Notes under the pieces: model-generated
Databases searched by the model: none
Told to the model about the DNA's origin: nothing
Seen by the model: the letters and a program-made list of their open reading frames with translations, nothing else
Assembly (NCBI GenBank): GCA_023663915.1
Contig: JAMPGN010000114.1
Location: 1 to 13,292, forward strand
Source: Eubacterium sp.
GTDB lineage: Bacteria > Bacillota_A > Clostridia > Lachnospirales > Lachnospiraceae
DNA: 13,292 bases
Direction of reading: 5' to 3'
In this document: positions 8,223 to 13,292 of the stretch, piece by piece
Position numbering within the stretch: position 1 is the stretch's first letter
Layout of the letters: the number at the start of each line of letters is the position of its first letter
Position numbers and translations under genes: made by a program

Positions 8223-8957
8223 ATGGAGAAAAAGAATTTGGCACAGGAACTTGCCGGGAATACTTACCCCGGCAGAGGTATTGTGATCGGAAAATCGCCG
8301 GACGGTAAACATGCGGTGGCGGCATACTTTATCATGGGCAGGAGTGCGAACAGCAGAAACCGTATTTTTGTGGAGGACGGCGAGGGCATCCGGACGCAGG
8401 CGTTTGACCCGTCGAAAATGGAAGATCCCAGTCTGATTATCTATGCGCCGGTCAGAGTACTTGGAAATAAGACAATCATAACAAACGGAGACCAGACAGA
8501 CACGATCTATGAGTGGATGGATAAGCAGCAGACTTTTGAGCAGGCGCTGCGCACTAGAGAGTTTGAACCGGACGCGCCAAACTATACGCCCCGCATTTCT
8601 GGTATCATGCATTTGGAGAACGGCGGATACAATTATGCGATGTCTATCTTAAAAAGCAATCATGGCGATCCGTCTTCCTGTAACCGTTATACGTTTGCCT
8701 ATGAGAATCCTGCAGCAGGTGAGGGACGTTTTATCCATACATATATGGGCGACGGCAATCCGCTGCCGAGTTTTGAGGGCGAACCTACGCTGGTAGGCAT
8801 TGAGGGCGATATCGACAGTTTCGCGAAGATGGTGTGGGAAAATCTGAATGAAGAGAATAAAGTGTCGATGTTCGTGCGCTTTATCGAGATCGAGAGCGGA
8901 AAGTATGAGACGCGGATCATCAACGGGCAAAAAGAGATGAAGTATTCTTCCCAGTGA
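8223..8957 (+). CDS. purO: IMP cyclohydrolase, archaeal PurO type
   Basis: The product is 244 aa. The ATG at 8223 gives the start MEKKNLAQELAGNTYPGRG; the ATG at 8211 lies directly against the GGAAAGGA (8203-8210) and is less likely. The enzyme closes FAICAR to IMP, the last step of de novo purine synthesis, in the cytoplasm. It has the PurO family pattern rather than the PurH N-terminal (MGS-like) domain: YPGRGIVIG (15-23, R18), SRNR (44-47), NGDQTDTI (88-95) and PNYTPRI (119-125), all of which parallel the archaeal enzyme. It is about 40 residues longer than the archaeal proteins, with an extended N-terminus and insertions. It precedes the AICAR formyltransferase by 25 bases, so together they replace bifunctional PurH. 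An inverted repeat lies just upstream. Confidence 0.85.
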   Translation: MEKKNLAQELAGNTYPGRGIVIGKSPDGKHAVAAYFIMGRSANSRNRIFVEDGEGIRTQAFDPSKMEDPSLIIYAPVRVLGNKTIITNGDQTDTIYEWMDKQQTFEQALRTREFEPDAPNYTPRISGIMHLENGGYNYAMSILKSNHGDPSSCNRYTFAYENPAAGEGRFIHTYMGDGNPLPSFEGEPTLVGIEGDIDSFAKMVWENLNEENKVSMFVRFIEIESGKYETRIINGQKEMKYSSQ

Positions 8958-8982
8958 ATAGTGAACAGAATTGGAGAAAATA

Positions 8983-10164
8983 ATGAACGAATTAGAATTG
9001 AAATATGGCTGCAACCCGAATCAGAAACCGTCACGTATCTATATGGCGGACGGCAGTGAACTGCCGATCAAGGTGTTGAACGGCAAGCCGGGTTATATTA
9101 ATTTTCTGGATGCCTTTAACGGCTGGCAGTTGGTGAAGGAATTAAAGAAAGCGACTGGACTTCCGGCGGCGGCTTCTTTTAAACATGTTTCTCCGGCGGG
9201 AGCGGCGGTGGGACTTCCGCTTACCGATGTGGAGAAGAAAATTTATTGGGTGGATGATATGGACATGAAGTTTACGCCGCTTGCGAATGCTTACGCGAGA
9301 GCGAGGGGCGCGGATCGAATGAGTTCCTTCGGGGATTTTATTTCGCTGTCGGATGTCTGTGATGTGGCTACGGCAAAGATCATCAAGAGAGAGGTGTCTG
9401 ACGGTGTGATCGCGCCGGGATATGCGCCGGAAGCATTGGAAATACTGAAAGCGAAGAAAAAAGGCGGGTACAATGTGATTGAGATCGACGAGAACTATGT
9501 GCCCGCTCCCACCGAGATAAAGCAGGTATACGGAATCAGTTTTGAACAGGGCAGGAATGAACTTAAGATCGATAATGAATTTTTCAATCATATTGTGACG
9601 GAGTGTAAGGATATGCCCGAACAGGCAAAGATGGATCTGGCGATCGCCATGATTACTCTGAAATACACACAGTCCAATTCCGTGTGCTATGTAAAAGGCG
9701 GACAGGCGATTGGTATCGGTGCAGGGCAGCAGTCGCGTATTCACTGTACCAGGCTTGCAGGTTCCAAAGCGGACAACTGGTTCTTGCGCCAGTCGCCGAA
9801 AGTGCTCGACCTACAGTTTGTGGACGGGATCGGACGCGCAGACAGGGATAACTCGATCGATCTGTACATTGGTGAGGATTACATGGACGTGCTGGCGGAA
9901 GGCGCATGGCAGAAGATATTCAAGGTGAAGCCGGAAGTGTTCACGGCTCAGGAGAAGCGTGCATGGCTCGACAAGATGAGCGGTGTCGCTTTAGGTTCCG
10001 ATGCCTTCTTCCCCTTTGGTGACAACATCGAACGCGCCCACAGAAGCGGTGTGCAGTATGTGGCGCAGCCGGGCGGCTCCGTGCGTGATGACAACGTGAT
10101 CGAGATTTGCAATAAGTACGGCATGACGATGTGCTTTACCGGAATTCGCTTGTTCCATCATTAA
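8983..10164 (+). CDS. purH: Stand-alone AICAR formyltransferase (PurH C-terminal domain)
   Basis: The product is 393 aa. The ATG at 8983 has GGAG at 8973-8976; an upstream TTG at 8971 overlaps that site and is rejected. The enzyme transfers a formyl group from 10-formyltetrahydrofolate to AICAR, making FAICAR. It begins directly with the domain pattern ELKYGCNPNQKP and has the catalytic Lys67-His68 in SFKHVSPAGAA, SNS at 231-233 and GIGAGQQ (244-250), followed by a conserved SRIHCTRLAGSKADNW segment. The end (FFPFGDNIERAHRSGVQYV, QPGGSVRDD, GMTMCFTGIRLFHH) is typical of the family C-terminus. The N-terminal cyclohydrolase domain of normal bacterial PurH is absent; that activity is supplied by the preceding gene. 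It forms an operon with purO and probably shares control with it. Confidence 0.93.
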   Translation: MNELELKYGCNPNQKPSRIYMADGSELPIKVLNGKPGYINFLDAFNGWQLVKELKKATGLPAAASFKHVSPAGAAVGLPLTDVEKKIYWVDDMDMKFTPLANAYARARGADRMSSFGDFISLSDVCDVATAKIIKREVSDGVIAPGYAPEALEILKAKKKGGYNVIEIDENYVPAPTEIKQVYGISFEQGRNELKIDNEFFNHIVTECKDMPEQAKMDLAIAMITLKYTQSNSVCYVKGGQAIGIGAGQQSRIHCTRLAGSKADNWFLRQSPKVLDLQFVDGIGRADRDNSIDLYIGEDYMDVLAEGAWQKIFKVKPEVFTAQEKRAWLDKMSGVALGSDAFFPFGDNIERAHRSGVQYVAQPGGSVRDDNVIEICNKYGMTMCFTGIRLFHH

Positions 10165-10200
10165 AAAATAGAAGCAACATCTTTATGACAAATATTTATG

Positions 10201-10240
10201 AAAGGGCGCGGATTCTACGTTTAGTGGGATGGCGCCTTTG
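10201..10240 (+). terminator. Weak intrinsic terminator after purH
   Basis: AAAGG (10201-10205) pairs with CCTTT (10235-10239), and CGC (10207-10209) with GCG (10232-10234), with one bulged G and a loop of about 22 bases. The T-tract is short (TTTG then CTTATTT). It lies 37 bases after the stop codon. The adjacent palindrome at 10241-10258 may add to the stop. Confidence 0.45.
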
Positions 10241-10258
10241 CTTATTTAGCTAAATAAG
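10241..10258. repeat. 18-bp perfect palindrome
   Basis: CTTATTTAGCTAAATAAG is identical to its own reverse complement with no spacer. A perfect uninterrupted dyad of this length is more like a dimeric repressor site than an RNA hairpin, since a hairpin would lose its central bases to the loop. It lies 40 bases upstream of the strong promoter at 10298. The gene-free stretch 10165-10518 holds this element, the weak terminator, that promoter and a structured leader. Confidence 0.5.
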
Positions 10259-10297
10259 TTGTGTCATCAAAATTTTTCAAAAAATGGTCTGCTTTAT

Positions 10298-10326
10298 TTG
10301 ACATTTTACGTTCAGAAGTGTATACT
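10298..10326 (+). promoter_or_regulatory. Near-consensus sigma-A promoter
   Basis: Perfect TTGACA at 10298-10303, a 17-base spacer and TATACT at 10321-10326. It is the best promoter in the window. Transcription would start near 10333, giving a leader of about 186 bases before the coiled-coil gene, far longer than needed for ribosome binding. Confidence 0.75.
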
Positions 10327-10347
10327 CATTTCATGATAATCAAATCT

Positions 10348-10405
10348 GTGTGAAAATCTATCCATGAAACATGGACTCATTGGCATATCGCCGATATTTT
10401 CACGT
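10348..10405 (+). ncRNA. Predicted three-stem structured leader or small RNA
   Basis: An outer stem pairs GTGAAAAT (10350-10357) with ATTTTCAC (10396-10403) and can be lengthened by wobble pairs. It encloses two hairpins: CCATG-AAA-CATGG (10362-10374) and GGC-ATATC-GCC (10382-10392). The result is a three-way junction in the transcribed leader. A second stem, AGAATATA (10434-10441) with TATATTCT (10477-10484), follows and encloses an AACG/CGTT hairpin. The layout resembles riboswitch or leader RNAs, but I match it to no known class (purine, c-di-GMP, preQ1 and glutamine consensus elements are not present). The pairings are seen by eye; function is inference. Confidence 0.35.
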
Positions 10406-10518
10406 GTTACAAATTAACGGAGAGGCAAAGCAGAGAATATAACGAAAAAACGTTAATAATTATGCTGATATGAACATATATTCTGCATTGACCCGACCAA
10501 GAAAGAGAGGTACACTTA

Positions 10519-10869
10519 ATGCATAAGGAGATGGAAGGCATGACCAATGAACAAATGTTTACGGCTATTATGGGGCGTCTGGATTCTATGGAATCCGGTC
10601 TGAATAAAAGGCTAGACAACTTGGAAACAAGGGTAGACAACCTGGAATCCAGATTCAATAAGATGGAATCAGACATGGATATGGAATTTAAGGCGGTGCG
10701 GACAGAAATGGATGTAGCCTATAAAATGTTAAAGCAGGATATTTCTGTCCTGAATGGTAAGTTTGACCGGCTCATGTATACAAAAGATGTTGACGGGTAT
10801 GAGAAAATGAAAATACAGGTAGACCTATTAACGAGAGGCTATCAGGAGCTGAAAGAGAAAATCGGGTGA
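10519..10869 (+). CDS. Small coiled-coil protein
   Basis: The product is 116 aa. AGAGAGG (10504-10510) supports the ATG at 10519; a start at 10540 (MTNEQMFTAIMGRLDS) is also possible and would use AAGGAG at 10524-10529, giving 109 aa. Residues about 17-75 show strong heptad repeats, including near-identical 7-residue units in RLDNLETRVDNLESRFNKME, with hydrophobic residues at a and d positions, predicting a long parallel coiled coil that would oligomerise. There is no signal peptide and no membrane helix. The last 40 residues (LMYTKDVDGYEKMKIQ onward) are helical. Similar small clostridial proteins are annotated as hypothetical. It is transcribed alone from a strong promoter with a structured leader, which suggests regulated expression. 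Function is unknown. Confidence 0.7.
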   Translation: MHKEMEGMTNEQMFTAIMGRLDSMESGLNKRLDNLETRVDNLESRFNKMESDMDMEFKAVRTEMDVAYKMLKQDISVLNGKFDRLMYTKDVDGYEKMKIQVDLLTRGYQELKEKIG

Positions 10870-10901
10870 AAACGGTTTTACAAAACGGCAGACTTCACAA
10901 A

Positions 10902-10943
10902 ATCCACATATAAATTGATTTTTTTAGTGGATAGTGTTATTAT
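10902..10943 (+). promoter_or_regulatory. Promoter of the ptb-buk operon with overlapping inverted repeat
   Basis: TTGATT at 10915-10920, a 17-base spacer and TATTAT at 10938-10943 form a good sigma-A promoter. The inverted repeat ATCCAC (10902-10907) / GTGGAT (10927-10932) straddles the -35 box and the spacer, a typical place for a repressor. The leader downstream (about 10950-11055) carries a second perfect pair, AGGGAT (10953-10958) / ATCCCT (10970-10975). The regulator is not known. Confidence 0.5.
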
Positions 10944-11055
10944 TTTAACGATAGGGATAGCTTAGTAAAATCCCTCACATTTTAGATACAGCGTGTGCCG
11001 ATGCAGGCTGTTGTATCACATATTATGACAACAAACAAAGGAGTGGAATGGTAAA

Positions 11056-11976
11056 ATGAGTAAGAGTTTTGATGACCTGTTATCGAAAGTATCTGAGTGC
11101 AGTCTTAAGAAAGTTGCTGTTGCTGTTGCGCAGGACAGCGCCGTGCTCGAAGCGGTAGTCGCGGCGAAGGAACGTAACATTGCAGAGGCAGTTCTGGTTG
11201 GCGATGAGGACAAGATCAAGGAAGTAGCCGCCGCTGACAATGTTGACATAAGCGGTTTCGAGATTATTGATGAGAAAGACAACTATACAGCGGCGCTCAA
11301 GGCGGTGGAACTCGTACATCAAGGCAAAGCCGATATGTATATGAAAGGTTTGATTGACACGAAATCTTTCTTAAAGAGTGTGCTGGACAAGGAAGTTGGT
11401 TTAAGAACCGGCAAGGCATTGTCCCATGTATGCGTATTTGAAGTGGAGGGCATCGATCATCTCCTGTTCCTGACAGACGTTGCATTTATGACGTATCCTA
11501 CCTTGGAGGATAAAGTACATATTATTGAGAATACCGTAGATGTCTGTCATGCGTGCGGCATTCCGAATCCGAAGGTGGCGCCTCTTGCAGCAGTGGAGGT
11601 CGTAAATCCCAAGATGCCTGTTACTGTCGAGGCGGACGAACTTGCTAAGATGTGTGAAGAAGGCAAGATCACAGGCTGTATCGTGGACGGACCGCTCTCT
11701 TTAGACCTTGCGATCGACCCCGAAGCGGCAAAACACAAAGGCGCAGAAGGCAGAAAGATCGTGGGCGACGCGGATGTGCTTCTCTTCCCGGATATCCATG
11801 CAGGCAATCTCGTATACAAGTGTCTGGTACATACGGCGAAAGTAAAGAACGGCAATATCCTTACGGGTACGAAAGCACCGGTGATTCTGACTTCCCGTTC
11901 CGATGACTTTGAGACGAAGGTAAATTCTCTGGCACTCGGCGCGGTTATGGCGGCCGCAATGGCTAAGATGAATTAA
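11056..11976 (+). CDS. ptb: Phosphate butyryltransferase
   Basis: The product is 306 aa, close to the usual length of about 300. It converts butyryl-CoA and phosphate to butyryl-phosphate and CoA in the cytoplasm, the first half of the kinase route to butyrate. The protein belongs to the phosphotransacetylase/phosphotransbutyrylase family: KVAVAVAQDSAVLEAV at the N-terminus, AEAVLVGDEDKIKEVA, GKADMYMKGLIDTKSFLKSV (a conserved core), then LLFLTDVAFMTYPTLEDK and a GCIVDGPLSLDLAID segment followed by DVLLFPDIHAGNLVYK. AAAGGAG lies at 11037-11043, 12 bases from the start, and a 3-codon reading frame (11048-11059) sits between them. buk follows 48 bases after the stop, which makes the assignment as a butyryl rather than acetyl enzyme likely. 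Branched-chain acyl-CoAs are possible alternative substrates. Confidence 0.93.
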   Translation: MSKSFDDLLSKVSECSLKKVAVAVAQDSAVLEAVVAAKERNIAEAVLVGDEDKIKEVAAADNVDISGFEIIDEKDNYTAALKAVELVHQGKADMYMKGLIDTKSFLKSVLDKEVGLRTGKALSHVCVFEVEGIDHLLFLTDVAFMTYPTLEDKVHIIENTVDVCHACGIPNPKVAPLAAVEVVNPKMPVTVEADELAKMCEEGKITGCIVDGPLSLDLAIDPEAAKHKGAEGRKIVGDADVLLFPDIHAGNLVYKCLVHTAKVKNGNILTGTKAPVILTSRSDDFETKVNSLALGAVMAAAMAKMN

Positions 11977-12024
11977 TGCAAAGTGGGAAACTATGGTTTG
12001 ATTGAAAACAGGAGGTATAGCAAC

Positions 12025-13095
12025 ATGGCAGTAAAAAGTTTAATCATTAATCCGGGTTCTACATCTACGAAAATTGGTGTGTTTGAGGATGAAACTCTAC
12101 TATTTGAGGAGACTTTAAGACACTCGACAGAGGAGATTGCGCAGTATGCATCGATTGTAGACCAGAAGGATTTCCGTAAGGATATCATTGTCAATCTGTT
12201 AAAAGAGAAAGAGTTTGATATCAATTCTTTGAATATGGTAGTGGGGCGCGGTGGTATGTTAAAGCCGATTTCGGGCGGCACTTATGCAGTCAGTGATGAA
12301 TTGTTAGAAGATGCTAAGATCGGTGTGCAGGGTCAGCATGCTTCCAATTTAGGTGCGATTCTCGCGCGGGAGATCGGTGATTCGATCGGGGTTCCTTCTT
12401 ATATTGTAGACCCTGTCGTAGTGGACGAGTTAGAACCTGTTTCGCGCTATTCCGGCGTGCCGGAACTTCCCAGGACGAGTGTGTTCCATGCGTTGAATCA
12501 GAAAGCGGTAGCAAAACGTTATGCCAAGGAGCAGGGCAAAGATTACACATCCTTAAATCTGATCGTGGTGCATATGGGCGGTGGTGTATCCGTGGGCGCG
12601 CACAGACAGGGCCAGGTGGTGGACGTATTCAATGCATTGGACGGTGACGGAGCTTTTTCACCGGAGAGAGCGGGGGCAGTACCGAGCGGCGCATTGATTA
12701 AGATGTGTTTCTCCGGACAGTATACCGAGAAAGAGGTATATAAGAAAATCTGTGGCAATGGCGGTTTCAATGCCTACTGTGGCACGAATGATATGCGTGA
12801 TGTCGACAGGATGGCAGATGATGAGGGGGATGCAAAGGCGAAGGAAGTCCGTGATGCGTTCATCAGACAGGTGGCAAAAGATATCGGTTCTATGGCATGT
12901 GTGCTGGAAGGCAAAGTGGATCAGATTGTCGTGACCGGCGGTATCGCTTATGATAAGTTTGTCGTGGAAGGACTGAAGGCTCAGGCAGGCTGGATTGCAC
13001 CGATGACCATATATCCAGGCGAAGATGAGCTTCTTGCGCTTGTCCAGGGTGGTTTGCGCGTGCTGAATGGAGAAGAGAAGGCTATGGTATACTAA
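12025..13095 (+). CDS. buk: Butyrate kinase
   Basis: The product is 356 aa, the normal length for the family. The ATG at 12025 is chosen because AGGAGG lies at 12010-12015; an upstream in-frame ATG at 11983 has no such site and would add 14 atypical residues. It transfers phosphate from butyryl-phosphate to ADP, yielding butyrate and ATP. It is an acetate/butyrate kinase of the ASKHA fold: [15 protein letters not shown] near the N-terminus (phosphate-1 region), [43 protein letters not shown] (H183-G187, phosphate-2 region), a [15 protein letters not shown] segment and [14 protein letters not shown] (adenosine region). It is the second gene of the ptb-buk operon and ends before a strong terminator. 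Branched-chain acids could also be substrates. Confidence 0.96.
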   Translation: MAVKSLIINPGSTSTKIGVFEDETLLFEETLRHSTEEIAQYASIVDQKDFRKDIIVNLLKEKEFDINSLNMVVGRGGMLKPISGGTYAVSDELLEDAKIGVQGQHASNLGAILAREIGDSIGVPSYIVDPVVVDELEPVSRYSGVPELPRTSVFHALNQKAVAKRYAKEQGKDYTSLNLIVVHMGGGVSVGAHRQGQVVDVFNALDGDGAFSPERAGAVPSGALIKMCFSGQYTEKEVYKKICGNGGFNAYCGTNDMRDVDRMADDEGDAKAKEVRDAFIRQVAKDIGSMACVLEGKVDQIVVTGGIAYDKFVVEGLKAQAGWIAPMTIYPGEDELLALVQGGLRVLNGEEKAMVY

Positions 13096-13136
13096 GTCTG
13101 TAAATACAGAAAAAGAATATAATTTTTACAAGAAGA

Positions 13137-13180
13137 TGTGTCCGGCGAAGAGAAAGCAGCTTTGCCGGACACATTTTTAT
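13137..13180 (+). terminator. Strong intrinsic terminator of the ptb-buk operon
   Basis: TGTGTCCGGC (13137-13146) pairs perfectly with GCCGGACACA (13164-13173), a 10-bp GC-rich stem with a 17-base loop, followed directly by TTTTTAT. It lies 41 bases after the buk stop codon. Confidence 0.9.
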
Positions 13181-13199
13181 GTTATAGGGTTCGGGTGTC

Positions 13200-13252
13200 A
13201 AAAGTTCTATTGTATAAGTTGAGAAGGCAGATTGCATAAAAAGTTCTCTTGT
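13200..13252 (+). repeat. Imperfect direct repeat at the window end
   Basis: AAAAGTTCTATTGT (13200-13213) recurs as AAAAGTTCTCTTGT (13239-13252), 13 of 14 bases alike, at a 39-base offset. No gene is supported in 13181-13292 on either strand. It could be the edge of an insertion element or part of a promoter region of a gene beyond the window; the sequence ends too soon to say. Confidence 0.3.
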
Positions 13253-13292
13253 GTCGGGTTTTGTCGAATGGATTTTCTAAGCATTCCGATGT

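Noticed and set aside
8127..8612. 161-aa minus-strand open frame spanning the guaB-purO gap
   Set aside because: Most of it is antisense to purO, and the part over the gap shows no protein-like character.
9142..9744. 200-aa open frame on the minus strand inside purH
   Set aside because: It is a shadow of a well-supported conserved gene. The translation is rich in Arg, His and Cys with no recognisable domain.
13207..13292. Minus-strand open frame at the right edge (25 aa from an ATG, or the end of a longer gene)
   Set aside because: It is too short to judge, has no recognised motif, and overlaps a direct repeat that makes coding less likely.

Overview
The window looks like a chromosomal segment of a low-to-mid-GC Firmicute, most likely a clostridial gut-type bacterium of the Lachnospiraceae. 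The grounds are AGGAGG-type ribosome binding sites throughout, sigma-A-like promoters, a ptb-buk butyrate pair, a purine cluster with a stand-alone archaeal-type IMP cyclohydrolase beside a stand-alone AICAR formyltransferase, and small membrane and coiled-coil proteins of a kind common in that group. All confirmed genes are on the + strand. Species cannot be told from the sequence.

Region 1 (1-2716) is the end of a surface-polysaccharide gene cluster. It holds the 3' end of one DUF4422-type (glycosyltransferase-like) gene, a complete paralogue of it with an extra N-terminal Rossmann-like domain, and an extended-SDR nucleotide-sugar epimerase/dehydratase. Region 2 (about 2741-5859) is visibly more AT-rich and has its own promoters. 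It encodes a 504-aa protein with a C-terminal carbon-nitrogen hydrolase (nitrilase-fold) domain with an apparent Glu-Lys-Cys triad, a 278-aa winged-helix DNA-binding protein, and a 234-aa protein of unknown type whose start lies 82 bases inside the previous gene. I recognise no described system here. It is the best candidate in the window for an undescribed module, possibly a conflict or defence islet, but that function is inference.

Region 3 (5860-10258) is housekeeping: a small two-helix membrane protein, a bidirectional-looking terminator, guaB (IMP dehydrogenase), a PurO-type IMP cyclohydrolase and a stand-alone AICAR formyltransferase. The last two carry out the final two steps to IMP, and GuaB takes IMP towards GMP, so the three form a purine branch-point cluster. 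A 12-bp-arm inverted repeat lies between guaB and purO, and an 18-bp perfect palindrome follows the last gene.

Region 4 (10259-10869) has a near-consensus promoter, a leader of about 190 nt with a predicted three-stem fold, and a small coiled-coil protein gene. Region 5 (10902-13180) is the ptb-buk operon, which converts butyryl-CoA to butyrate with ATP formation. It has its own promoter and ends in a strong intrinsic terminator. The last 110 bases hold only an imperfect direct repeat and no supported gene.
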